Assembly (NCBI GenBank): GCA_905373325.1
Contig: CAJPTB010000139.1
Location: 1 to 5,721 of the forward strand
DNA from: an uncultured Ancrocorticia sp.
Lineage (GTDB): Bacteria > Actinomycetota > Actinomycetes > Actinomycetales > Actinomycetaceae
Reading direction: 5' to 3'
DNA length: 5,721 nucleotides
Under the pieces are notes generated by a model. It was given only the letters and a program-made list of their open reading frames with translations. It did no database searches and was not told the origin of the DNA. The translations under genes were made by a program, and so were the position numbers. Positions 1 through 5,721 of the stretch are shown here, in pieces (within the stretch, counting starts at the first letter, position 1; every line of letters starts with the position of its first letter).

Positions 1-1
1 T

Positions 2-33
2 CCAGGACGCACTGTCAGGGTGCAGTGTCCTGG
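2..33. repeat. Inverted repeat / hairpin, possible terminator or mobile-element end
   Basis: The left arm CCAGGA (2-7) pairs with TCCTGG (28-33). CACTG (10-14) pairs with CAGTG (23-27). A 2-base bulge (8-9) interrupts the left arm, and the loop is 8 bases (15-22). This gives 11 Watson-Crick pairs. On the minus strand it starts about 45 bases after the fas stop, a plausible position for a transcription terminator. Any T-run would fall outside the window, so a rho-independent terminator cannot be confirmed. It could equally be the inner part of an insertion-sequence end. Confidence 0.55.
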
Positions 34-39
34 GCGCCT

Positions 40-81
40 ACCGTGCGAACGCGCGGTCAGTGGCTCAGTGGGCCAGGCTCA
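40..81. repeat. Small hairpin and short direct repeats next to the fas junction
   Basis: ACCGTGC (40-46) can pair with GCGCGGT (51-57) on the plus strand, using one G-T pair around a GAAC loop. Beside it, TCAGTGG occurs twice with an 8-base period (57-63 and 65-71), and GGCTCA occurs twice (62-67 and 76-81). CAGTG is also in the arm of the larger hairpin (23-27). Such clustered short repeats can be protein-binding sites at an element end, but at this length chance cannot be excluded. Confidence 0.35.
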
Positions 82-3000
82 CATGACGCCGAGGATCTGC
101 GTCAGTCCGGCGAGCTGGAACAGCGCGGCGCCGCCCTTCGCGTGGCCCGTCAGCGACTTTTGCGACACGACGTAAAGCGGGTTGCCCTCGGTGCGCCCGA
201 TGGCCTTTGCCAGCCGCACATGCAGCTCGGCCTCGTTGGGGTCGTTCGCGTTGGTCGAGGTGTCGTGCTTGGAGACCACCGAAACGTCGTCCGGGGTGAG
301 CCCCAGGGCGGCCAGGCTCTTGACGAAGCGCGCGTCCTTGCCTCCGCGGCCGACGGCCAGCGCGCCGAGCCCCGGCGCGGGGATCGACGTGTGGGCGCCG
401 TCGGCGAAGGATTGCGCGTGGGCCACGACGGCCAGAACGGGCAGGCCCGTCTCCAACGCGAAGTCGCCGCGTGCGAGCAGCACGGTTCCGCCGCCCTGCG
501 CCTCGACGAAGCCTCCCCTGCGCAGATCGCCCGCGCGAGAGTAGAAGCGCTCGTCGATGCCCTGGCGGGCCATGGCCGCCGAGTCCGCCGTCGCCGTCAT
601 GTCGCCGAACCCGGTGATCGACTCCAGTCCGATGTCGTCGATTCCGCCGGCCACCACGAAGGTCGCCTTGCCGCAGACGATCTTGTCGACTCCCTCTTCG
701 ACGGAGACGGCCGCGGTGGCGCACGCGCCGACCGGGTGGATCATCGACCCGTAGCCGCCCACGTAGGACTGCATCGTGTGCGCGGCGATGACGTTGCCGA
801 GGGTCTCCTGCAGGAGGTCCTGCGGGCGCGAGCGGCCCGTGAACCTGTCGAGGTAGAACTGCCGCATCGAGGACATTCCGCCGAATCCCGTGCCCTGGGT
901 GGAGGCCACCTCATTCGGGTGGACGCTGCGCAACAGCTCGCCGGGGGTGAACCCGGCTCCGACGAAGGCGTCGACCGTGGTCATGAGGTTCCAGATGGCC
1001 ATGCGGTCGGCGGACTCGATCATCGACGCGGGAATCCCCCAGTGCGCGGGGTCGAAGCCGTCGGGGAACTGGCCGCCGACGGTGCGGCTGAGGGTCGCCC
1101 TTCGCGGAACGTAGGTCAGCGCCCCGGCCTTGCGGGTCACGGTCCATTCGTCGTCGACCAACGCGGCAGAGGTATTCTCGGGGTCCGCCTCGACAAGGGC
1201 GTTTGCGGCGGCCTCGTCGGCGACGGCGAAGGTCACGTCGGAATCCAGACGCACCTCCTCGATGTCGATGGACCCGAGGTTTGCGAGCGGGCCGTCGTCG
1301 ACGAAGGAGCGAATGCCGCAGCGGGCCACGACTTCGTCTCGATAGCGCTCGTAGATCTCCTCTTCGGGGACAATGCTTCCCGAAGCGTCGTACCAGCCCG
1401 ACTTGGGTGTGTCGTGCCATTCGAGCAGGCCCATCATCCAGGCCAGCTCGAGGACGCCCGCCGCGGTCATCTCGACCTCGCCAGTGCCCTGGATTCCCAG
1501 TTCGGCGGCGAGGCGGGTGCGCGAGGAGCCCCACGGCCCGGCTTCGCCGACGCCGACGACGACGACGAGGTCTTCCGGCCTGGCGGAGCCGCTCGCGAAG
1601 GCCTCGCGCCCCGGGGTGCGCCCGCCCGCGACTCCCGCGGGCGTGGCGAGCGCTCCGATCGTGGCCGGGCCCTCGGCCTCCTCGGGCGCGCTCGGGAGTT
1701 TGAGGCCCTTGGCAAGCTCGCGCAGATTGACCTTGTCCATCCCGCCGGTCAGGTCGACGACCATCGGGGCGCGGGCAGCCGACTCCAAGGACTCCTCGGT
1801 GCACAGATCGAGCAGCCTCTCGGCGATCTCTTCCGTGTTCCACACGCGGACCCCAGCGGCTTCGACTGCGGCGACGAGCGGGTCGTTGTGGCCCATGAGG
1901 TTCGTGCCCTTGACCCAGCCGATGAGGGCGTGGGCGATCGACGTCCTGGCGCCCCACGGCTCGTTGGCCCACTTGTTGGCGACGGCGTCAAGCGCCGCCT
2001 TGACCTCGCCGTATGCGCCGTCGCCGCCGAAGGTTCCCCGGTTGGGAGATCCGGGCAGGACCACGTGAAGGCGGTGGCCGACGTGCGTGTCGGCGCCGAT
2101 GCGGGAAAGGCCGCCGATCAGCCGCTCGACTCCCCACAGGAGCACGCGGGCCTGGTTTTCGGCCGCAGCCCCGGCGTCGTCGAGCGTGCCGCGGACGGGA
2201 GGCGCGGCGAACGGGAAGAGGACGTCCGGAACGAACGCCGGCTTGAGCACCTTGGTCGCCGCGCCGAGCGTCACCCGCTGCTCGGCGCCGATCCATTCGA
2301 CGAGGGCGTCGATGTCGCGCAGCGAGCCGAGGTTGGCGGGGACTATCCACAGTTCGGCGTCGCCGCGGGCGTTGCGGCGATAGAGCTCAGCAGCCCAGTT
2401 GAGGCGCCCGGAGTCCAAGCGCGAGGTCGTGACGACGACGGTCGCACCGCCCGCCAGGAGCCTGCCTGCGACGGACGCCGCGATCGACCTGGGCGAGGCG
2501 CCGGTGACGACGGCGACCTTTCCGCTGAACTGGCCCGGGTCGGAGCTTTCCGCGGCCGCGGCGATCGCGAGGAGGCGCTCGGAGCGCTCGGGGCGGCGCT
2601 CGGCATGCCATCGGGCCTGCTTCGCCACTTCCTCGCCGGTCGACTCGAAGTTGCCTTCGACCTCCTGCCCCGCGGCGATCCGCGCGACGTCCTCGCGGGC
2701 GCTCGCCCAGCGGTCGCACAGGCGGACGGCGCGGTCGGGGGTGAACGCGGGGGCGACGAACTTCTCCCAGCCGTCCCCGAGCTCGGCGGACACCGCGGCC
2801 CGCAGCGCGAGGTCGTCGGCATTGTCGCCGTCCGTCTGCTGTGCGGGCGCCTCCTTGCCCAGGCGGGAGAGGAGCTCGCGGGCGGTCGCCGCCAGGGCGT
2901 CGGTCATCTGCCCCGTGATCTCTTCGAGAGCGGCCGAATCGACCATCGTCCCCGATCCGCCGCCGGAGCTGGCCTTTGACACCGCGATTCCGCGGGCGGC

Positions 3001-5721
3001 GGCCACCTGGGCGACAGCCTCGTCGATCGTCGCGTCGAACTTCTTCGACGGCGCGATCGTGGCGAGTTCGCCTCCCCGCAGCGACTTTCCTTCGCGGGAG
3101 CCGAGCACGATGGCCGTGGCGACGTGCGTCGCCCACCCCTCGCCGAGGCCCCACGCCGAGGCAAGGTATTCGGGGACGCGCTGGGGCTTGGCGCCGGCGG
3201 CGCCGGCGATCTGGCGGAGCCGGCCGGAAATGGCCTCGCTCAACACCGCCCCGAACGGCTTGTATCCGTGGGCGCCGGCCAAAACCCCGGCTCGGAGCTT
3301 GGACATGGGCGCCTCTGCGGCCCCGTCCATCGACGACAGGCCGAACTCCGCCGTCAGGTCCATGAGCACCTGGTTGCGCTTTGAGGAGACGCCGTTCGTC
3401 AGCGTCTCGACGGTGTCGGCGTCGACGATCTGCTCGGGCCGCAGCTTCGTGTGGACGGCGAGCAACGCGTCCAACGCGTCGGCCGCGGTGAAAGGAAGGT
3501 CCTCGACGGGCCCCGCCGCGGCAGCAGGCGCAGGGGCGGCCGGCGCTTCTTGCGCGGGCGCGTCCTGCACGGAAGCCGCCTGCGGCTGAGAATCTGCGGG
3601 CGCCGCTGCCTTTCCTGCGTCGGCGGACGATTCGGCCGCCTGCGGCTCGGCGGCCTCCTCGACGGGGGCTGCGGCCACGTCCTCGCGCCTGACGCGCTGA
3701 GAATCCCTCGCGACGTTCATGACGGTGACGTCCGCGCCCGCCTGGGCGACGGTCCGCGCGCCGATGTTGGCGAGGGTCGGCGCGGTGGCGAGGCCGACCT
3801 CGACCCATTCGCGCACGCCCTCCTCCAGGAGCACGTTCTGCGTGCGAATCCACTGCACGGGCGAGGCGAACTGCCATGCGAGAAGCTCGATGATCAGCGT
3901 GCGGACGACGCGGTAGCGGTCGCGCTCGAGCAGGCCGTCGAAGTCCTCGACCAGCTCGGCCACCATCGTCGACGGGGCGACGTCGAGGATGAGCCTCGCG
4001 AAGTCCTCCGTCAGCTCGAAGGGCCGGGCCACGAGGTTGGGTATGTAGCGGCCCACGAGTGCGTCGGCCTCGATCTTCTCGGGCAGCAGGTCTTCCAGAA
4101 GCTCGCGGAAGTCGTCCACGCCGTTGCGCAGGACACGCGAGTGGAAGGGCACGTCGATGCCGGGAACGAGGATGAACGAGCGCTTGCCGCCCGCGGCCTC
4201 GGCCCGGGCGTTCGCGTCGCGCTCCAGGGCCTTAAGGCCCGCGCCGGTTCCGGCCACGGCGTACTGCTGGCCCTCGATGTTGAGGTTGACGACCTCTAGG
4301 AACTCGCCCGTCTCCTCTGAGATCGACTCGACGTAGCCGACGACGTCGCTCACCCCGAACTGACTGGGGCGAAGCGCCCCCATGCGGTAGTTCGAGCGGC
4401 CCTGCGCGTCGCGCGGAACGAGGTTGTGCATCGTCGACCCGCGCTGGAAGACGATCTCAAGAAGGGCCTCCAGCGGGAAGACCCGCCCGTACGACGAGAG
4501 CGCCGTGTACTCGCCCAGCGAATGCCCGGCGAACATCGCCCCTTCCACGAGCGCGCCTTCGGCCGCGAGCCTTTCGGTCTGGGCCGCGGCGACGGTGGCC
4601 AGCGCCACCTGGGTGAACTGGGTGAGGTTGAGCAGGCCCTCTGGGTGGTGGTAGCGCACGCCGCCCGCGACGAGTTCGCGCGGATTGTCGCGTACCAGAG
4701 CGAGGATCGAGAAGCCGAGCTTTTCGCGAGTGTGCTTGTCGGCGCGCTCCCACACGGCCCGCGCCGCGGCCGACTCGTTGCGCTCGTCCAGGGCCATCCC
4801 CTGGGACTGCACGCCCTGCCCGGGATACAGGTAGGCGGTGCTCGGGGCGGCCACGGCGGCCGTCGCGGTGGCCACCAGAACCCCGTCGACGGTGCACGAG
4901 ACCTCGAGGGCCAAGCCTCCGTCGCGGATGCGTCCGACGCGTTCGACGCGCACGTCGACGACGTCGCCCAGCGCGACCATTCCGAACATCCTGTACGTCC
5001 ACCCCAGAATCCTCGTTCCCGCGATCTTCTGGGTCACGTACTCCGCGGCCGCGCACAGCCACATGCCGTGGACGATCGGCTCGTCGAGCCCGGCGAGCTT
5101 CGCCCCTCTGCGCGACGTGTGAATGGGGTTGTAGTCGCCCGAGACGATGGCGAAGGCGGTCATGTCCGTCGGCGCGGAGACCTTGGCCGAGCCGAGGACG
5201 GAGCGCGGGGTGTCGACGACGTCGCCGACCCCCGCCCGGGGCTCGGGATCCTCGAGCTGTTCCTCGCCGACGCGGCCGCGCAGGGCGAAACGGTCGGCGA
5301 AGAAGGCGACCTCTCGGCCGTCGCCGTCCACGACCCGGGTGTCGACGCCGATGACTCTGCCCGCGGCGGTGTCGGCGACGCCGGTCACGTGCGAGGTCGC
5401 AGTCAGCGTCCCCGTCAGCTCGTCGAGCGCCACTGCGATGCGCTCGGAGTGGTCGAGGTGGACTGTCGATAGAAGTCCTTCTATGACGGGGTATCCGTCG
5501 CGGGCAGTCGAGCCGATCGCGCCGTATATCGCCGGCCAGCACGAGCCGAACAGGGCGCTCGGCACGGCGCCCGCGCCGACCGCCTCGGGGGGCTCGCACA
5601 CGAGTGCGTGGGCGGCGGCCGCGTCGCGGCCGAAATCGAAGGAGAAGGCCTCTCCGTCGCCCGGGAGGGACTCGACCGGGGTTCCGCCCGCTACGTCGTG
5701 TGGCGGGGGAACCTCGTGTCC
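79..5721 (-). CDS. fas: Type I fatty acid synthase (FAS-I), partial: 5' end outside the window, 3' end truncated inside KS
   Basis: This multifunctional cytosolic enzyme makes long-chain acyl-CoA from acetyl-CoA and malonyl-CoA with NADPH. The visible 1880 residues carry, in order, DH (to about residue 292), MPT (296-675), an Ala/Pro linker (681-740), ACP (741-910), KR (1065-1330) and KS (1383-1880). Bacterial FAS-I is usually about 3000-3100 residues, so roughly the first 1100 (AT, ER, early DH) lie beyond the right edge. The frame is open through 5602-5721 with no stop, so the GTG at 5599-5601 is an internal Val inside DH and not a start. There is no PPT domain, as usual for bacterial FAS-I, which relies on a separate AcpS. 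The C-terminus is abnormal: the chain ends at a TGA about 20 residues after the second KS His, where relatives continue for roughly 100 or more residues. The family assignment is very secure. Whether this copy is functional is doubtful unless the left end is an assembly artefact. Confidence 0.96.
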   Translation of the reverse strand, partial: GHEVPPPHDVAGGTPVESLPGDGEAFSFDFGRDAAAAHALVCEPPEAVGAGAVPSALFGSCWPAIYGAIGSTARDGYPVIEGLLSTVHLDHSERIAVALDELTGTLTATSHVTGVADTAAGRVIGVDTRVVDGDGREVAFFADRFALRGRVGEEQLEDPEPRAGVGDVVDTPRSVLGSAKVSAPTDMTAFAIVSGDYNPIHTSRRGAKLAGLDEPIVHGMWLCAAAEYVTQKIAGTRILGWTYRMFGMVALGDVVDVRVERVGRIRDGGLALEVSCTVDGVLVATATAAVAAPSTAYLYPGQGVQSQGMALDERNESAAARAVWERADKHTREKLGFSILALVRDNPRELVAGGVRYHHPEGLLNLTQFTQVALATVAAAQTERLAAEGALVEGAMFAGHSLGEYTALSSYGRVFPLEALLEIVFQRGSTMHNLVPRDAQGRSNYRMGALRPSQFGVSDVVGYVESISEETGEFLEVVNLNIEGQQYAVAGTGAGLKALERDANARAEAAGGKRSFILVPGIDVPFHSRVLRNGVDDFRELLEDLLPEKIEADALVGRYIPNLVARPFELTEDFARLILDVAPSTMVAELVEDFDGLLERDRYRVVRTLIIELLAWQFASPVQWIRTQNVLLEEGVREWVEVGLATAPTLANIGARTVAQAGADVTVMNVARDSQRVRREDVAAAPVEEAAEPQAAESSADAGKAAAPADSQPQAASVQDAPAQEAPAAPAPAAAAGPVEDLPFTAADALDALLAVHTKLRPEQIVDADTVETLTNGVSSKRNQVLMDLTAEFGLSSMDGAAEAPMSKLRAGVLAGAHGYKPFGAVLSEAISGRLRQIAGAAGAKPQRVPEYLASAWGLGEGWATHVATAIVLGSREGKSLRGGELATIAPSKKFDATIDEAVAQVAAARGIAVSKASSGGGSGTMVDSAALEEITGQMTDALAATARELLSRLGKEAPAQQTDGDNADDLALRAAVSAELGDGWEKFVAPAFTPDRAVRLCDRWASAREDVARIAAGQEVEGNFESTGEEVAKQARWHAERRPERSERLLAIAAAAESSDPGQFSGKVAVVTGASPRSIAASVAGRLLAGGATVVVTTSRLDSGRLNWAAELYRRNARGDAELWIVPANLGSLRDIDALVEWIGAEQRVTLGAATKVLKPAFVPDVLFPFAAPPVRGTLDDAGAAAENQARVLLWGVERLIGGLSRIGADTHVGHRLHVVLPGSPNRGTFGGDGAYGEVKAALDAVANKWANEPWGARTSIAHALIGWVKGTNLMGHNDPLVAAVEAAGVRVWNTEEIAERLLDLCTEESLESAARAPMVVDLTGGMDKVNLRELAKGLKLPSAPEEAEGPATIGALATPAGVAGGRTPGREAFASGSARPEDLVVVVGVGEAGPWGSSRTRLAAELGIQGTGEVEMTAAGVLELAWMMGLLEWHDTPKSGWYDASGSIVPEEEIYERYRDEVVARCGIRSFVDDGPLANLGSIDIEEVRLDSDVTFAVADEAAANALVEADPENTSAALVDDEWTVTRKAGALTYVPRRATLSRTVGGQFPDGFDPAHWGIPASMIESADRMAIWNLMTTVDAFVGAGFTPGELLRSVHPNEVASTQGTGFGGMSSMRQFYLDRFTGRSRPQDLLQETLGNVIAAHTMQSYVGGYGSMIHPVGACATAAVSVEEGVDKIVCGKATFVVAGGIDDIGLESITGFGDMTATADSAAMARQGIDERFYSRAGDLRRGGFVEAQGGGTVLLARGDFALETGLPVLAVVAHAQSFADGAHTSIPAPGLGALAVGRGGKDARFVKSLAALGLTPDDVSVVSKHDTSTNANDPNEAELHVRLAKAIGRTEGNPLYVVSQKSLTGHAKGGAALFQLAGLTQILGVM
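82..1575 (-). other. FAS-I ketosynthase (KS) domain, C-terminally truncated
   Basis: KS condenses the acyl chain with malonyl-ACP. It begins with GVGEAGPWGSSRTR, typical of FAS-I KS. The nucleophile Cys1667 (721-723) sits in PVGACATA. The two catalytic histidines are His1819 (265-267) in SKHDTSTNANDPNE and His1860 (142-144) in KSLTGHAKGG. The helix after the second His runs FQLAGLTQIL and then stops with GVM and TGA. Relatives continue from this helix into a segment like (S/R)xG(V/I)IPxNR and then the final strands with the SFGFG-type loop that close the active site. These are absent, so about a fifth of the usual KS is missing and the domain is unlikely to fold or work as it stands. Confidence 0.9.
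1576..1695 (-). other. Low-complexity spacer between KR and KS
   Basis: Residues about 1343-1382 are rich in Ala, Gly, Pro, Glu and Thr and have no recognisable fold. The segment separates the end of KR from the first KS strand (DLVVVVGVGEAGPWG). It probably acts only as a connector. Its limits are estimated from composition. Confidence 0.6.
1732..2529 (-). other. FAS-I 3-ketoacyl-ACP reductase (KR) domain
   Basis: KR reduces the 3-ketoacyl-ACP with NADPH. The Rossmann nucleotide-binding loop TGASPRS (2485-2505) follows the strand GKVAVV. The active site lies in the family-typical SPNRGTFGGDGAYGEVK segment: Ser1225 (2047-2049), Tyr1237 (2011-2013) and Lys1241 (1999-2001) form the short-chain dehydrogenase Ser-Tyr-x3-Lys set. 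The fungal FAS KR has an almost identical SPN.GTFGGDG.Y stretch. The domain closes around the VVDLTGGMD segment near 1740. All expected catalytic residues are present. Confidence 0.92.
2530..2943 (-). other. Helical scaffold segment between ACP and KR
   Basis: Residues 927-1064 are charged and Ala-rich with few strand-like stretches. They include LGDGWEKFVAPAFTP and an Arg/Glu-rich run (ARWHAERRPERSERL). The position matches the structural helices that precede the KR Rossmann fold in FAS-I and help build the central wheel. No catalytic motif is visible. The assignment rests on position and composition. Confidence 0.6.
2944..2976 (-). other. Gly/Ser-rich hinge after the ACP
   Basis: The short stretch KASSGGGSG (residues 916-926 with flanks) reads as a flexible hinge. 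It probably forms the second tether that anchors the ACP to the central scaffold, so that the ACP is held at both ends as in fungal FAS. The composition is seen directly; the tether role is inferred from position. Confidence 0.7.
2992..3501 (-). other. FAS-I acyl carrier protein (ACP) domain
   Basis: This domain carries the growing acyl chain on a phosphopantetheine arm. The segment NGVSSKRNQ followed by MDLTAEFG aligns by spacing with the fungal FAS ACP site (GGKSTVQNE followed by GDLGKEFG). That places the modified residue at the first Ser of the pair, Ser779 (3385-3387); the adjacent Ser780 is at 3382-3384. The canonical four-helix ACP (about residues 741-810) is followed by the extra helical half typical of FAS-I ACPs, to about residue 910. 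A separate phosphopantetheinyl transferase must activate it, because this chain has no PPT domain in the visible part. The choice between the two serines rests on alignment by eye. Confidence 0.85.
3502..3681 (-). other. Ala/Pro/Glu-rich flexible linker between MPT and ACP
   Basis: About 60 residues (681-740) consist almost only of Ala, Pro, Glu, Gln, Ser, Asp, Val and Gly, with no predicted fold. In FAS-I this is the N-terminal tether that lets the ACP swing between catalytic sites inside the reaction chamber. The composition is visible directly; the role follows from the known fungal and mycobacterial FAS architecture. Confidence 0.85.
3697..4836 (-). other. FAS-I malonyl/palmitoyl transferase (MPT) domain
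   Basis: MPT loads malonyl units from CoA onto the ACP and, in this family, also releases the finished acyl chain to CoA. It opens with the transferase motif GQGVQSQG (4798-4821). The nucleophile elbow GHSLGEY is at 4507-4527, with Ser401 at 4519-4521. The carboxylate-binding Arg of the FQRG segment is Arg427 (4441-4443). The catalytic His of VPFHSR is His527 (4141-4143). All the expected active-site residues are therefore present. In yeast this fold is split between the two FAS subunits, whereas here it is continuous, as expected for the fused bacterial enzyme. The end at about residue 675, after the ADVTVMNV strand, is estimated. Confidence 0.92.
4846..5721 (-). other. FAS-I dehydratase (DH) domain, MaoC-like double hot-dog, N-terminal part missing
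   Basis: This domain removes water from the 3-hydroxyacyl-ACP made by KR. The catalytic MaoC-type signature SGDYNPIH is visible, with Asp196 (5134-5136) and His201 (5119-5121) as the expected catalytic pair. It is followed by the typical PIVHGMW segment, where the helix packs on the hot-dog sheet. The earlier visible part (residues 1 to about 150) resembles the preceding non-catalytic hot-dog repeat. The closing strands (residues about 238-292) contain the usual LGDVVDVRVERVGR-type segment. The domain is cut by the right window edge, so its start cannot be placed. The boundary with MPT is approximate. Confidence 0.88.

Larger units (their letters stand above)
1..90. other. Non-FAS sequence at the left edge; junction near 82-93
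   Basis: The homology to FAS-I KS ends at about the Leu codon 91-93. Reading leftward on the minus strand, none of the three frames encodes the expected conserved KS continuation, and all three reach stops within about 35 bases. The stretch therefore looks like foreign or rearranged sequence joined to fas. It holds two potential hairpins and short direct repeats, which would suit an insertion-sequence end or an intergenic terminator region. It is too short to identify an element family, and the other flank is outside the window. Confidence 0.5.

Noticed and set aside
79..130. A simple sequencing frameshift as the cause of the early fas stop.
   Set aside because: Neither of the other two frames after the break encodes the conserved KS continuation, and both hit stops soon after. 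A one- or two-base error does not restore homology.
25..2979. A 984-codon open frame on the plus strand, opposite fas.
   Set aside because: It lies in exact antisense register with fas. Stops there would require TTA, CTA or TCA codons in the sense gene, which are rare at this GC content, so the opening is a composition effect. The translation is Arg/Gly/Asp/Ala-rich with no recognisable motif.
4227..4240. A perfect 14-base palindrome, GGGCCTTAAGGCCC, inside the MPT coding region.
   Set aside because: It encodes ordinary MPT residues (around GLKAL), is single and short, and is readily explained by codon choice in GC-rich DNA.
4426..5472. A 348-codon plus-strand open frame and similar long frames (for example 3451-4299), plus long minus-strand frames offset from fas.
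   Set aside because: All overlap the well-supported FAS-I coding sequence. They have low-complexity Arg/Gly/His-rich translations typical of shadow frames in GC-rich DNA.
1..5721. CRISPR array, tRNA or rRNA genes, phage genes, or a novel defence or biosynthetic system.
   Set aside because: No regularly spaced repeats or RNA gene signatures were seen. Everything from 79 to 5721 is explained by a single housekeeping FAS-I frame.

Overview
The window is almost entirely one incomplete minus-strand gene: the C-terminal part of a bacterial type I fatty acid synthase (FAS-I, fas). The reading frame is open from the right edge (5721) down to a TGA at 79-81, giving 1880 visible residues with no internal stop or frameshift. 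Residue numbers below count from the codon at 5719-5721. The very GC-rich coding sequence and a single-chain FAS-I point to a high-GC Actinobacterium. FAS-I occurs there in mycobacteria, corynebacteria, bifidobacteria and Actinomyces-type lineages. I cannot fix the genus from the sequence.

The domain order, read right to left, is as follows. The hot-dog dehydratase (DH) with its MaoC-type active site is at about 4846-5721. The malonyl/palmitoyl transferase (MPT) is at 3697-4836. An Ala/Pro-rich tether (3502-3681) leads to the acyl carrier protein (ACP, 2992-3501). A Gly/Ser hinge (2944-2976) and a helical scaffold segment (2530-2943) precede the ketoreductase (KR, 1732-2529). A low-complexity spacer (1576-1695) leads to the ketosynthase (KS, 82-1575). 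This is the order expected for the second half of FAS-I (AT-ER-DH-MPT-ACP-KR-KS). The acetyltransferase, the enoyl reductase and the start of DH lie beyond the right edge. Within one polypeptide the ACP carries the growing chain between MPT, KS, KR, DH and ER to make long-chain acyl-CoA.

The one anomaly is at the left end. All catalytic residues of the KS are present, but the protein stops about 20 residues after the last catalytic His, in the middle of the conserved thiolase fold. The next roughly 80 bases do not encode the missing KS tail in any frame. They contain a strong hairpin (2-33), a weaker one (40-57) and short direct repeats. This looks like a junction with foreign sequence, such as an insertion-sequence end, a rearrangement or a misassembled contig edge, and not like a natural C-terminus. 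I see no other gene, RNA gene, CRISPR array or novel system here.
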